From Arthrobacter sp. MSA 4-2 (lineage in GTDB: Bacteria > Actinomycetota > Actinomycetes > Actinomycetales > Micrococcaceae): a stretch of 64,000 nucleotides of DNA. Below are positions 40,862-49,713 of this stretch, piece after piece (position 1 is the stretch's first letter; each line of letters starts with the position of its first letter). Both the position numbers and the translations under genes were made by a program. The notes below the pieces were generated by a model. The model saw only the letters and a program-made list of their open reading frames with translations, did not search any database and was not told the DNA's origin. The stretch spans positions 186,001-250,000 of the forward strand of contig NZ_JAEKGC010000005.1 of NCBI RefSeq assembly GCF_016405885.1, written 5' to 3'.

Positions 40862-41701
40862 ATGACTACATCACCAGAACTGAAATTCAACGACGGACTT
40901 TCGATCCCCCAGCTCGGCTTTGGCGTGTGGCAGGTTGAAGACGATACGGCCGAGAAGGTGGTGGGCCAGGCATTCCAGGCCGGCTACCGCCACATCGACA
41001 CCGCGAAGATCTACGGGAACGAAGCCGGGGTAGGACGCGCGATCGCGGCCTCGGGCATCCCCACCGAAAATCTGTTCATCACGACCAAACTCTGGAACTC
41101 CGACCAGGGCTACGAAAGCACCCTTGCGGCGTTCGATAAGTCAATGGAGAAGCTGGGCCTCGAAACCCTCGACCTGTACCTGATCCACTGGCTCCAGCCG
41201 AAGCAGGGCAAGTACCTCGACACCTGGAAGGCGCTCATCGAGCTGCAGGAGCAGGGGCGCGTGCGCAGCATCGGCGTCTCCAACTTCACCATCGAGGCGC
41301 TGCAGGAGATCATCGACGAGACCGGCGTCGTGCCGGTCATCAACCAGGTCGAGTCCCACCCTTACTTCAGCCAGCCCGAGCTCCGGGCCTTCCACGCGGA
41401 GAAGGGCATCCTGCACCAGGCCTACTCGCCGCTGGGCTCCGGCAAGGGCCTCCTCGAGGACCCGGTGCTGAAGGACATCGCCGGCAAGCACGGCGCGACC
41501 CCCGGGCAGGTTGTCCTGGCCTGGCACCTCGCCCTCGGCAATGTCGTGATCCCCAAGACGGTCACCGAGTCCCGCATCGCGGAGAACTGGGACGCACTCG
41601 ACGTACAGCTCGCCGACGAGGACATCGAGGCGATCTCAGCGCTCGACAAGGGCGAAGCGGGCCGTATCGGCTCCGACCCTGCAACGGCGGACTTCGCCTG
41701 A
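40862..41701 (+). CDS. Aldo/keto reductase
   Basis: This 279-residue NADPH-dependent reductase of the AKR family (2,5-diketo-D-gluconate reductase-like) reduces aldehydes or ketones. The catalytic tetrad is visible: Asp in HIDTAKIYGNE, Tyr in the same motif, Lys in FITTKLWNSD, and His in LYLIHWLQP. GVSNFTIEALQEI and the C-terminal NVVIPKTVTESRIAENWDAL (NADPH phosphate contact) are standard. The ATG at 40862 lacks a clear ribosome-binding site, but upstream extension has no family similarity. A hairpin follows. Confidence 0.92.
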   Translation: MTTSPELKFNDGLSIPQLGFGVWQVEDDTAEKVVGQAFQAGYRHIDTAKIYGNEAGVGRAIAASGIPTENLFITTKLWNSDQGYESTLAAFDKSMEKLGLETLDLYLIHWLQPKQGKYLDTWKALIELQEQGRVRSIGVSNFTIEALQEIIDETGVVPVINQVESHPYFSQPELRAFHAEKGILHQAYSPLGSGKGLLEDPVLKDIAGKHGATPGQVVLAWHLALGNVVIPKTVTESRIAENWDALDVQLADEDIEAISALDKGEAGRIGSDPATADFA

Positions 41702-41782
41702 TTCCGGTCAGGCGCCGCGCGTCGGCCAAGTCCGCGCGTAGCTCCGTCGGCTAAGCCGCAGGAAGGGACGCTGTCCCTCAGA

Positions 41783-41814
41783 GGAAGGCCACCCGGCCCG
41801 CCGGGTGGCCTTCC
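41783..41814. terminator. Hairpin between aldo/keto reductase and AraC-type regulator genes
   Basis: GGAAGGCCACCCGGC and GCCGGGTGGCCTTCC make a perfect stem with a two-base loop between the two convergent genes. No T-run is present. The rest of 41702-41914 shows nothing. Confidence 0.7.
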
Positions 41815-41914
41815 TGCGTCCGGAACTGTGGGGCGTCCGACAGTGCCCCTGATGCGCTCCGGCCAGGCCGGGTCCGCGATGAGCTGAAGCCAGCGCGCCC
41901 CGGCCGGGGCTGCG

Positions 41915-42727
41915 TCAGGTCCCGGCCGAGGCGAGCGCCGGCACGGCGAGGAGCACCGGCAGCTGCCATTCCTCGGCCGGCTCCAGCTCGATGGCGACAT
42001 GGTGGTGCGGTGCGTCCCGCCCCACAAGGATTGGGCGCATCGTCCTGCCGTACACGCTTCGCAGCGGGACCAGCTGCCGCAGCGGCTCGGCCGCACCGGG
42101 CAGGGCCGAGGCGAGCACCCAGAACCGCCCCGGCGGGACATTGACGAACGCGAAGGTATCGACGCCGTCGAGTAGTGAACTGGTCACGGGCCGGCCCTTC
42201 GCGGAGGGTGTGGTGAACAGCCCCACGTACAGGGCGGGGTTGGGTCCGACGGCGTCCCTGGCCGCGCGGCTCAGGACGGTCACCCCGGAGATGGTTCCTC
42301 CGCTGGTGAGTCCGGTGGGCAGGTGGAGCGGACGCGGTGGATGGTCCGCGAGGATGTGGGGCAGCACCCGGAAGCGCCCGGGACTGTACCCGACGCCCTC
42401 GGCGAAACGCCGGCTGAAGGTGCCCAGCGAGGTGAAGCCGACCTCGAAGCAGATGTCGCGCACCGGCTCTCCGCTGGTGAGCAGCAGGGTCTTGGCGCGT
42501 TCGAAGCGCAATTGGGCAAGGTAGCGTCCCGGCGGCACTCCCACGACGGATTCGAAGAGGCGCACGAGGTGGGATGGGCTGTACCCGACGTGGTCGGCGA
42601 CGTCGCCGAGGGAGATGGGATCGGACGACTTGGCGCCGAGGAACTGGGCGGCGGTCAGCGCTGCGCCGTCGATGGTGTTTCGAGTCTTTTCCACATCAGC
42701 TCCCGCAGTCGATGATCCCTCCAACAC
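41915..42727 (-). CDS. AraC-family transcriptional regulator
   Basis: This 270-residue regulator has its two-helix DNA-binding domain near the N-terminus (about 20-125) rather than at the end: SLGDVADHVGYSPSHLVRLF, then LRFERAKTLLLTSGEPVRDI and CFEVGFTSLGTFSRRF with the typical GYSPGRFR. The C-terminal half (about 140-260, ALYVGLFTTPSAKGRPVTSS) is a beta-rich domain of unknown ligand. It probably controls a neighbouring or distant metabolic gene; convergence with the aldo/keto reductase gene suggests no direct operon link. Its starting ATG is 42727; an internal Met is not seen before the domain. Confidence 0.87.
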   Translation of the reverse strand: MLEGSSTAGADVEKTRNTIDGAALTAAQFLGAKSSDPISLGDVADHVGYSPSHLVRLFESVVGVPPGRYLAQLRFERAKTLLLTSGEPVRDICFEVGFTSLGTFSRRFAEGVGYSPGRFRVLPHILADHPPRPLHLPTGLTSGGTISGVTVLSRAARDAVGPNPALYVGLFTTPSAKGRPVTSSLLDGVDTFAFVNVPPGRFWVLASALPGAAEPLRQLVPLRSVYGRTMRPILVGRDAPHHHVAIELEPAEEWQLPVLLAVPALASAGT

Positions 42728-42779
42728 CGCCGGGCGTAAAGGCGTTTCCCTGAGGACGTGATCGCGGGAGCGGATACAG

Positions 42780-42811
42780 AAAACCCCGCGGCTTCGTCGA
42801 AGCGCGGGGTT
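42780..42811 (-). terminator. Terminator of tRNA-Thr
   Basis: On the minus strand AACCCCGCGCTTCG and CGAAGCCGCGGGGTT form a hairpin followed by TTTT. Confidence 0.88.
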
Positions 42812-42815
42812 CCGG

Positions 42816-42891
42816 TGGAGCCTCCTGCCAGAGTCGAACTGGCGACCTTCTCATTACGAGTGAGACGCTCTACCGACTGAGCTAAGGAGGC
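42816..42891 (-). tRNA. tRNA-Thr (anticodon CGT)
   Basis: The minus strand has acceptor GCCTCCT with AGGAGGC, D-arm AGCTCAGTCGGTAGAGC, anticodon stem-loop TCTCA-CTCGTAA-TGAGA giving CGT, and T-arm CCAG-TTCGACT-CTGG. The discriminator T and an encoded CCA complete it. Confidence 0.95.
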
Positions 42892-42999
42892 ACGCTTCAT
42901 GAGCCGGACCGATTGGTCCCTCAATCCACAAGAAGCAACTCTATAAGAGCCTGCGCCCGGTGGTCAAAAGCGCACCCACCTGCGCCCGGTCCTGCCCTT

Positions 43000-44571
43000 T
43001 CAGCAGCGGACCCCGTCCTCGGGGACGGCGCCCTCAAGGAAGTAGCTGTCGACGATGTCCAGGATGCAGTCGTTGGAACGGCCATAGGCCGTGTGCCCCT
43101 CGCCCTCCCAGGTCACATGGATGGCCGACTCGAGCTGATCCGCCAGGGCCAGCGACCACTCGTAGGGGGTGGCGGGGTCCCCGGTGGTCCCGATCACCAG
43201 GAGCGGGTCGGCCCCCGGGGCGCTGGCGGGCGCCGGTTCGCGCACAGGCCCGTACTTCCACGGCTCGCAGGTCAGCCCTCCGTAGGCGAGAAGCTCACCG
43301 AAGGTCGGTGAGGCCGCCACCAGCTCCGCCTCGTCGCGGCGCAGCTGCTCGGGGTCCGTCACCATCGGGTAATCGAGGCAGTTCACGGAGAGGAAGGCGT
43401 CGGTCGCATTGGTGCTGTAGGTGCCGTCGGCTTCCCGCTCGAACGAGAGATCCGCAAGGTACATCATGTCGGTGTAGTCGCCCTCAAGGGCGGTGGTCAG
43501 CGCGTCGGTGAGCGTCGGCCAGCTCGAGTCGTCGTACAGGGGAAGGATGAAGCCCTGCACGAAGCTGCCGATGGTGACGAGGCGCCCGTCCTCGGCCGGC
43601 TTCGGCTCCTCCTTGACCGCGGTGAAGAGGTTCTGGACGGCGGCCACGCCGGCGTCGACGTCACCGGGCAGCGGGCAGCCCTCCCGGGCCTGGCAGTCGG
43701 CGACATAGGCACGCAGGGCCTTCTCGAAGGCTGCCGCCTGCGCGAGCGTCACCTGCTCATTGCTGAGGGCCGGGTTCAGGGCGCCGTCGAACACGAGGCG
43801 GCCGGAACGCTCGGGGAACAGCCCGGCATAGGCGGCGCCCAGCAGGGTGCCGTAGGAGAAGCCGAGGTAGTTGAGCTTGGGGTCCCCGACCAGGGCCCTG
43901 AGGATGTCCATGTCGCGTGCGGCGCTGTTGGTGTCGACGAAGCCGAGCAGCTCTCCGGTCCGCTCCGCGCACAGGTCGGCAAACTCCCGGGCCTCGGCGC
44001 GCAGCAGCTCGAGCGCTTCCTCGTCGGGAGTGTCGGGCGGAATGAACTCCTCGCGGGCGGCGTCCTGCTCCTTATCGGTGCGGCACTCGACCGCCGTGGA
44101 ACGGTTGACCCCGCGCGGGTCGAACCCGAGGATGTCGTAGTCCGCACGGACCCGGTCGCTGGCCACCCGCTGCAGGGCGTCCCGCACGATGTTGTACCCG
44201 GATCCACCCGGGCCGCCGGGGTTGACCAGGATCGTCCCCTGCGGCTCGCCCTTCGTCGCGTCGGCGCGGATTGCCGCGATCTCGATGGTCGCCCGTCCCG
44301 GGTCGCTGTAGTCAAGGGGAACCTCGACCCGGGCGCAGGCGAAGTCCTCCTCGCACGGCTCCCACTCCACCTCCTGGCTGTAGAAGGGCTCAAGGCCGGC
44401 CGGGACGTCACCGATCGCGTCCGGGTCCGCCGTCACGACTCCGGTGTCCGGGGCCTTGTCCGCCGACGGCCCGGGCAGCAGCGTGCAGCCCGAGAGCAGG
44501 AGGGCGGCGGCTGCGCCCGAGGCCACCCAGCGGCGCAGCCGGCGCAGGCCTGGAGCGGTCTTCGGGCTCAC
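43000..44571 (-). CDS. Secreted alpha/beta-hydrolase lipoprotein, tripeptidyl aminopeptidase family
   Basis: This 523-residue exported serine hydrolase resembles Streptomyces tripeptidyl aminopeptidases (SlpD/SlpE). A basic signal peptide ends in the lipobox LLLSGC, so it should be membrane-anchored outside. The oxyanion region is ILVNPGGPGGSGYN, the nucleophile Ser is in YLGFSYGTLLGAAYA, Asp in LLVIGTTGDPATPYEW and His in WEGEGHTAYGRS; the last two are in the family's C-terminal TAP-like domain. It probably trims peptides for uptake. The GTG start overlaps the holB stop as GTGA, so it is coupled to tmk-holB, an unusual partner. Confidence 0.9.
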   Translation of the reverse strand: MSPKTAPGLRRLRRWVASGAAAALLLSGCTLLPGPSADKAPDTGVVTADPDAIGDVPAGLEPFYSQEVEWEPCEEDFACARVEVPLDYSDPGRATIEIAAIRADATKGEPQGTILVNPGGPGGSGYNIVRDALQRVASDRVRADYDILGFDPRGVNRSTAVECRTDKEQDAAREEFIPPDTPDEEALELLRAEAREFADLCAERTGELLGFVDTNSAARDMDILRALVGDPKLNYLGFSYGTLLGAAYAGLFPERSGRLVFDGALNPALSNEQVTLAQAAAFEKALRAYVADCQAREGCPLPGDVDAGVAAVQNLFTAVKEEPKPAEDGRLVTIGSFVQGFILPLYDDSSWPTLTDALTTALEGDYTDMMYLADLSFEREADGTYSTNATDAFLSVNCLDYPMVTDPEQLRRDEAELVAASPTFGELLAYGGLTCEPWKYGPVREPAPASAPGADPLLVIGTTGDPATPYEWSLALADQLESAIHVTWEGEGHTAYGRSNDCILDIVDSYFLEGAVPEDGVRC

Positions 44572-45728
44572 GAGGCGAGGTCCTTCCGGGACAGGAGGCC
44601 GACGGCCATCGCCTCGATCGCCAGCAGCGGTGAGACGTTGGTGCTGACGAGGCGTTCGCGCACCTCGTTGATCGTGTCGATGCGCCGCAGGGTGTCCTCC
44701 GCCGATTCCCGCCGCGCGAAGGCCTCGAGCTCGGGGCGCAGCGGTTCATTGACGAGGTCTCGGCCGCTGGAGACCTGGAGCATCAGCACATCCCGGTAGA
44801 AGGAGATCAGGTCGGTCAAGGCGCGGTCGAAGTAGTCGTTCTTCGACCGCTTGGCCCGCCGCGTCTGGTCCTCTTCGAGGCGCTTGACCTGGCTGCGCAT
44901 CGAGGGGGGAAGGGTTCCCGATTCCGGTGCGCCCAGGGCGGTGAGCAGTGCGGCACGCTCGGAGGCGTCGCGCTGCTCGAAGGAACTCTGCGCCTCCGCC
45001 TCGGCAAGTTTCACCAGGTCGGCTGCGGCCTGCATGGCCCCGGAGACCGAGCGCAGGGTCAGCGGCAGCCGCACAATCTGGTTGCGGCGCTCGCGGGCGC
45101 CGTCGTCGGTGGCGAGGCGCTTGGCGACACCGATATGGCTCTGGGCGGCCCGTGCCGCCGCCTCCGCTGTGGCCGGGTCGATCCCGTCGCGGTGCACCAG
45201 CAGGTCCGCGACGTCGCGCACGGGGGGCAGGCGCAGGCTCACGCTGCGGCAGCGCGAGCGGATCGTCACCAGGACGTCGCCCGGGCTCGGGGCGCACAGC
45301 AGCCAGATGGTCCGCGGGGGCGGTTCCTCGATGGCCTTCAGCAGCACGTTGGTGCTGCGTTCCTGCATGCGGTCGGCGTCCTCGACGATGATCACGCGCC
45401 ACCGGCCGGTCGAGGGCTTGTCCTGGGCCTTGCGCACCAGCTCCCGCGCCTCGTCAATGGTGATGGTGACCTTCTCGGTCGTGACGTTGGTCAGGTCGGC
45501 GTGCGAGCCGGCGAGCACGGTGCGGCAGGACTTGCAGGTGCCGCAGCCACGCTCCGCCACGTCCCGGTCGCACAGCAGGGCCGCGGCGAACGCCCGCGCC
45601 GCGTTTGAACGGCCGGAGCCGGGCGGGCCGGTGAACAGCCAGGCGTGCGTGGGCGCGCCGGACCGGGAGGCCCGCTGCAGCTGCTCCACCACGGGTTCCT
45701 GCCCGCGCAGGTCGGTCCAGACGCTCAC
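44568..45728 (-). CDS. holB: DNA polymerase III subunit delta'
   Basis: This 386-residue clamp-loader subunit helps open the sliding clamp during replication. AAA+ marks are HAWLFTGPPGSGRSNAARAF, the zinc module CGTCKSC, VIIVEDADRMQERSTNVLLK, AIEEPPPRTIWLLCAPS, and the SRC-like TIRSRCRSVSLRLP. The P-loop ends GSGRS, with Arg instead of Lys, in line with delta' not being an ATPase. The GTG start at 45728 overlaps the tmk stop (GTGA). A much longer upstream frame to 45986 lies inside tmk and is rejected. The order tmk-holB is conserved in actinobacteria. Confidence 0.92.
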   Translation of the reverse strand: MSVWTDLRGQEPVVEQLQRASRSGAPTHAWLFTGPPGSGRSNAARAFAAALLCDRDVAERGCGTCKSCRTVLAGSHADLTNVTTEKVTITIDEARELVRKAQDKPSTGRWRVIIVEDADRMQERSTNVLLKAIEEPPPRTIWLLCAPSPGDVLVTIRSRCRSVSLRLPPVRDVADLLVHRDGIDPATAEAAARAAQSHIGVAKRLATDDGARERRNQIVRLPLTLRSVSGAMQAAADLVKLAEAEAQSSFEQRDASERAALLTALGAPESGTLPPSMRSQVKRLEEDQTRRAKRSKNDYFDRALTDLISFYRDVLMLQVSSGRDLVNEPLRPELEAFARRESAEDTLRRIDTINEVRERLVSTNVSPLLAIEAMAVGLLSRKDLAS

Positions 45729-46372
45729 GCGAGGCGCTCCCGGACGGCGGTCAGCACGCGCTGGGCGAGGTCGCCGACGGGCGAGGCGGCGGGGAGCACC
45801 AGGTAGCGGGCGGGGTCGCGGTCGGCCGCCTCGAGGAACGCGCTGCGGATCCGCGCGTGGAAGTCGTCGGGCTCGGACTCCATCCGGTCCTCGGGGGCAT
45901 CGCCCGCGGTGCGCCGGTTGCGGCCCTCCCGCGGCTCCACATCGAGCAGCACCGTGAGGTCCGGCCGGAGCCCCTCGACCGCCCACAGGTTGAGGTCCTC
46001 GACATCCCGGGCGCCCAGCCCGCGTCCGGAGCCCTGGTAGGCCACGGAGGAGTCGATGTACCGGTCGCAGACGACGACGTCGCCGCGCCGCAGGGCGGGC
46101 AGGATCACCTGCTGCACGTGGGCCGCGCGCGAGGCGGCGAACAGCAGCGCTTCGGTCCGGGCGTCAATCTCGCCGTGCCCGTGTTCGAGCACCAGGGCGC
46201 GCAGCTTTTCGCCCACCGGCGTCCCGCCGGGCTCGCGGGTCCTCACCACGGGGACGCCGTCGGCCTCCAGCGCCCGGCACAGTGCGCCCACCTGGGTCGA
46301 CTTGCCCGCGCCGTCGCCGCCCTCGAAAGCAATAAAGAGCCCCGGCAGCGGATGCGGATTCGACAGAGTCAC
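45725..46372 (-). CDS. tmk: Thymidylate kinase
   Basis: Tmk phosphorylates dTMP to dTDP for DNA synthesis. The 215-residue protein has the P-loop FIAFEGGDGAGKSTQVGALC, the dTMP-site VVRTREPGGTPVGEKLR, and VVCDRYIDSSVAYQGSGRGL. The start is a GTG at 46372. A lid region NRRTAGDAPEDRMESEPDDF is typical. It is divergent from the PLP enzyme gene, with 82 bases between the starts, and leads the tmk-holB-peptidase operon in which each stop overlaps the next start. Confidence 0.94.
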   Translation of the reverse strand: MTLSNPHPLPGLFIAFEGGDGAGKSTQVGALCRALEADGVPVVRTREPGGTPVGEKLRALVLEHGHGEIDARTEALLFAASRAAHVQQVILPALRRGDVVVCDRYIDSSVAYQGSGRGLGARDVEDLNLWAVEGLRPDLTVLLDVEPREGRNRRTAGDAPEDRMESEPDDFHARIRSAFLEAADRDPARYLVLPAASPVGDLAQRVLTAVRERLA

Positions 46373-46454
46373 ACGCCCAGCCTACCGAGTGCCGCCCCCA
46401 CTTGCCGACGCCGCCGGTGCGGCAGGGATCAACCCTCCGGGCTACCCTTTCCCC

Positions 46455-47621
46455 ATGGCTAATTCCGACCCCGATCTGGCTCCCGATACCGTCGTCGTCG
46501 CGGCAGGCAGGCCCGCCCGGGAGCATGACGCCCCGGCCAACCCGCCGCTGGTGCTGTCGACGACCTTCCACGAGACCCGGGCGCCGGAGCCGGGCGACCG
46601 GGTTTATGGGCGCATGTCCAACCCGAGCTGGGACCCCTTCGAAGAGGCTCTGGGCCGGCTAGAGGCCGCAGCCCTCCCGGCCCTGGTGTTCAGCTCCGGG
46701 CTCGGGGCCGCAGCCGCGGCGCTGTCCCTCGTGCCGGCCGGGGGCACCGTGATCATGCCACGCCACGCCTACGCCGGTTCGGTCAGTCTCGCCACGGCCG
46801 AGGCAGCCTCCGGCAGGTTCACCCTTCGCACCGTTGACATCGCCGACACCGATGCCGTCCTGCGGGAGATCGACGCGCTGCCCGCCTCACCGGCAGGCAT
46901 GCTCTGGCTGGAGAGCCCCACCAACCCCATGCTCGAGGTGGCCGAGACCGCGCGCCTGGCCGACGCCGCGCGCGCCGCCGGAGCGCTCGTCGTCTCCGAC
47001 AACACCTTCAACACCCCGCTGCTCTCCCGGCCGCTGGAAACCGGGGCCGACGTGGTGCTGCACTCGGTGACCAAGTACCTGTCGGGCCACTCCGACGTCG
47101 TCCTGGGGGCGCTCGCCACCTCCGATCCTGGCCTGCGCGAGCGGCTGCTGGCCCACCGGACCCTGCACGGCGCCGTCGCCGGTCCCTTCGAGGTGTGGCT
47201 GGCCCTGCGCGGGCTGCGCACCCTGGCGGTGCGGATGGAGCGGGCGCAGGCCAACGCGGCCGAACTCGCCGGCCGGCTCGCCGGCCACCCGGCGGTCGAC
47301 CGCGTCCGTTTCCCCGGACTGCCGCAGGATCCAGGCCACGAACGGGCCAAGGCGCAGCTGAGCGGGTTCGGGGCCATCGTCTGCATCGAGCCCGCCGGGG
47401 GAGTCGAAGCCGCAGAGGCGCTGGTCGGGGCGGTGCGCCTGTGGCTGCCGGCAACCTCACTCGGCGGGGTTGAATCCCTCATCGAACGCCGGCGCCGCCA
47501 GCCCGGGGAGCCCGCCACGGTCCCCGAGGCCCTCGTGCGGCTCTCGGTGGGTATCGAAAATGTCGAAGATCTGTGGGCGGACCTCGAAAACGCGCTCAAG
47601 GCATCCCAGCGGCTAAGCTAA
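46455..47621 (+). CDS. Cys/Met metabolism PLP-dependent enzyme (cystathionine gamma-synthase/lyase type)
   Basis: This 388-residue fold type I PLP enzyme belongs to the trans-sulfuration family. The PLP lysine is in LHSVTKYLSGHSDVVLGAL, the phosphate-binding loop is LVFSSGLGAAAAALSLVPAG, and VVSDNTFNTPLLSRPLETG carries the Asp. YGRMSNPSWDPFEEAL and SLGGVESLIERRRRQ are typical, the latter differing from the usual SLG-GxETL-xxHP. Synthase, lyase or sulfhydrylase activity cannot be separated. The start is ATG 46455, because the upstream frame overlaps tmk. No SAM riboswitch is seen in the short leader. Confidence 0.88.
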   Translation: MANSDPDLAPDTVVVAAGRPAREHDAPANPPLVLSTTFHETRAPEPGDRVYGRMSNPSWDPFEEALGRLEAAALPALVFSSGLGAAAAALSLVPAGGTVIMPRHAYAGSVSLATAEAASGRFTLRTVDIADTDAVLREIDALPASPAGMLWLESPTNPMLEVAETARLADAARAAGALVVSDNTFNTPLLSRPLETGADVVLHSVTKYLSGHSDVVLGALATSDPGLRERLLAHRTLHGAVAGPFEVWLALRGLRTLAVRMERAQANAAELAGRLAGHPAVDRVRFPGLPQDPGHERAKAQLSGFGAIVCIEPAGGVEAAEALVGAVRLWLPATSLGGVESLIERRRRQPGEPATVPEALVRLSVGIENVEDLWADLENALKASQRLS

Positions 47622-47625
47622 CTCC

Positions 47626-47946
47626 GTGGGTATCATCCTGACTTTCGAGTTCTACCTGTACCTCGTTCTTGGCTACGTTGCGCTGGGTCTCGAGCTGTGG
47701 GCCTTTGCCGACTGCGTGCGGCGCCCGGCGGCGTCCTTTGAGGCGACCCTCAAGCGCACCAAGGGCTTCTGGATGGCCATCACCGGCGGCGCCGTGGTCG
47801 TCGGCATCTTCAGCGCACTCAGCCCGGGATTCGGCCTGTTCAAGCTGGTCGCCGTCGTCGCCGCGTGCGTCTACCTCGCCGACGTGAAACCGGCCGTCAG
47901 CGAGATCCGCGGCCGCGGCAACCAGGGCCCCTACGGCCCCTGGTAA
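47626..47946 (+). CDS. DUF2516 family membrane protein
   Basis: This 106-residue protein has two or three hydrophobic segments: about 5-27 (LTFEFYLYLVLGYVALGLEL), 48-66 (FWMAITGGAVVVGIFSALS) and 70-86 (FGLFKLVAVVAACVYLADV), and the typical WAFADCVRRPAASFEA loop of DUF2516. The role is unknown. A GTG start at 47626 lies 4 bases after the PLP enzyme stop, so the two genes are probably co-transcribed. The C-terminal RGRGNQGPYGPW is a conserved family end. Confidence 0.87.
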   Translation: MGIILTFEFYLYLVLGYVALGLELWAFADCVRRPAASFEATLKRTKGFWMAITGGAVVVGIFSALSPGFGLFKLVAVVAACVYLADVKPAVSEIRGRGNQGPYGPW

Positions 47947-47987
47947 AGCGCTGCGGGAAGTAAAATCCAGCGGGCATCCACCTGCCC

Positions 47988-48809
47988 TTACGCTGCCCGC
48001 CGAGCGGTGTCGGCCGGCTCGACGGCGCTCCACGCCACGGTGATCTCGCCGAGGCGCCAGCGGGACGGCGAGTCGAGCAGGGGCCAGCCGGCCTTCGCCA
48101 GCACCGCGCACATCGCCGTCCACCGCTGGCGTGCCCCGAAGGCGGCCAGCGGAGCCGCATCAAGCCAGGCCCGGTCCATCGCGAGCAGGAAGCGGTGAAC
48201 GTTTTCGCCGGGAACATTGCGGTGGATCAGGGCCTTTGGAAGGCGTTCGGCGACGTCGGAGGGCAGGGTGAAGGACCCGAAGCGCATGGAGATGCTCAGC
48301 GACACCGGGCCGTGCCGGTCGATGGCGGCCCAGGTTGACCGCCTGCCGATCTCATCGCACGTCCCGTCGATGAACAGCCCGTCCTCCGAGAGCCGGGACC
48401 GTACCGTGTCCCAGTGCGCCAGGTAGTCCTCCTCGTCGTACTGGCGGAGCACATTGAATGCACGCACCAGTACGGGGCGGCGCCCGGGCACCGGTACTTC
48501 GAAACCGCCCTGGCGGAAGCTGAGGCCCGCCCGCTCCAGCGGCCGCGCCGCCTCGACCCGGGCCGGGTCGATCTCGATGCCGATCAGTTCGCTGTCGGGG
48601 CGCACCGGGCGCAGCCGGCCGAACAGTTCGACGGCGGTCACCGGTGCTGCGCCGTAGCCGAGGTCGACGACGAGGGGGTCCTCCGCGCGGCGCAGGCGCC
48701 ACGCCTGCGGCCCGGCCAGCCACCGGTCGACCCGACGGAGCCGGTTGGGATTCGTTGTTCCGCGTGTGATGCTGCCCATGGGTTTCCCGGCGCGGAGGTG
48801 AAAGTGCAC
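47988..48809 (-). CDS. Class I SAM-dependent methyltransferase-like protein
   Basis: This 273-residue protein has a Rossmann SAM-binding start, [20 protein letters not shown], followed by the acidic strand end [17 protein letters not shown] and the later [20 protein letters not shown]. The second half, with [20 protein letters not shown], is seen in actinobacterial relatives next to gpmA. The methyl acceptor is unknown. An upstream Met pair ([13 protein letters not shown]) leaves two possible starts; I keep the longer one, but the second Met at residue 11 is equally likely. It is convergent with DUF2516 and divergent from gpmA. Confidence 0.8.
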   Translation of the reverse strand: MHFHLRAGKPMGSITRGTTNPNRLRRVDRWLAGPQAWRLRRAEDPLVVDLGYGAAPVTAVELFGRLRPVRPDSELIGIEIDPARVEAARPLERAGLSFRQGGFEVPVPGRRPVLVRAFNVLRQYDEEDYLAHWDTVRSRLSEDGLFIDGTCDEIGRRSTWAAIDRHGPVSLSISMRFGSFTLPSDVAERLPKALIHRNVPGENVHRFLLAMDRAWLDAAPLAAFGARQRWTAMCAVLAKAGWPLLDSPSRWRLGEITVAWSAVEPADTARRAA

Positions 48810-48877
48810 CGTCCAAGGGTACTCGCACCGCCGGCGCCCGGATGCCCGCCGGCGCGGGATACGGCAGACTAGGACCC

Positions 48878-49627
48878 ATGACTTCTCACAAACTGATTCT
48901 GCTGCGCCATGGACAGAGCGAGTGGAACGAAAAGAACCTGTTCACCGGCTGGGTCGACGTGGCACTGACGGAGAAGGGCCGGAAGGAAGCGATCCGCGGC
49001 GGTGAACTCCTCGTCGAGGAGGGTCTCCTCCCTGACATCGTCTACACCTCGCGGCAGAAGCGCGCGATCATCACGGCCAACCTCGCCCTCGAGGCCGCGG
49101 ACCGCACCTGGATCGACGTCAAGCGCAACTGGCGCCTCAACGAGCGCCACTACGGCGCCCTCCAGGGCAAGGACAAGGCTCAGACCCTCGCCGAGTTTGG
49201 CGAAGACCAGTTCATGCTGTGGCGCCGCTCCTACGACACCCCGCCGCCCCCGCTCGAGGACTCCAGCGAGTACTCCCAGAGCAACGATCCGCGGTACGCG
49301 GACCTCGGCGAGGACCTGCCCCGCACCGAGTGCCTCAAGGATGTCCTCGACCGGTTCCTTCCGTACTGGGAGTCGGACATCAGCAAGGACCTGCTGGCCG
49401 GCAAGACGGTGCTCGTCGCCGCGCACGGCAACTCGCTGCGCGCCCTCGTGAAGCACCTGGACGGGATCAGCGACAAGGACATCGCCGCCCTGAACATCCC
49501 CACGGGCATCCCGCTGGTGTACGAACTTGACGAGAACCTCACCCCGATCAAGGCCGGAGGCACCTACCTCGACGCCGAGGCCGCCGCTGCCTCAATCCAG
49601 GCCGTGGCCAACCAGGGCAAGCACTAG
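48878..49627 (+). CDS. gpmA: 2,3-bisphosphoglycerate-dependent phosphoglycerate mutase
   Basis: The glycolytic enzyme interconverts 3- and 2-phosphoglycerate through a phosphohistidine. The 249-residue protein has [20 protein letters not shown] with catalytic His11, [20 protein letters not shown], and [19 protein letters not shown] with the second His. The start is ATG 48878; an upstream ATG at 48842 adds 12 codons of non-family sequence. It is followed by a strong hairpin and converges on phoU. Confidence 0.95.
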   Translation: MTSHKLILLRHGQSEWNEKNLFTGWVDVALTEKGRKEAIRGGELLVEEGLLPDIVYTSRQKRAIITANLALEAADRTWIDVKRNWRLNERHYGALQGKDKAQTLAEFGEDQFMLWRRSYDTPPPPLEDSSEYSQSNDPRYADLGEDLPRTECLKDVLDRFLPYWESDISKDLLAGKTVLVAAHGNSLRALVKHLDGISDKDIAALNIPTGIPLVYELDENLTPIKAGGTYLDAEAAAASIQAVANQGKH

Positions 49628-49659
49628 GCACCGCAGCTTGAACCACCGGAGCTTAAACG

Positions 49660-49691
49660 CGACGGCGGCTTCCTTCCGGAAGCCGCCGTCG
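49660..49691. terminator. Bidirectional hairpin between gpmA and phoU
   Basis: CGACGGCGGCTTCC and GGAAGCCGCCGTCG make a perfect 14-base stem with a TTCC loop between the convergent genes. Confidence 0.85.
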
Positions 49692-49713
49692 TCGTCTGTT
49701 GAGTTCGCGCCGC

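Noticed and set aside
45728-45986. 86-codon N-terminal extension of HolB
   Set aside because: It lies entirely within tmk in another frame and is Arg/Ala/Gly-rich; the GTG at 45728 overlaps the tmk stop.
46373-46454. SAM riboswitch upstream of the Cys/Met PLP enzyme gene
   Set aside because: The gap between the divergent starts is 82 bases and shows no riboswitch-like conserved stems.
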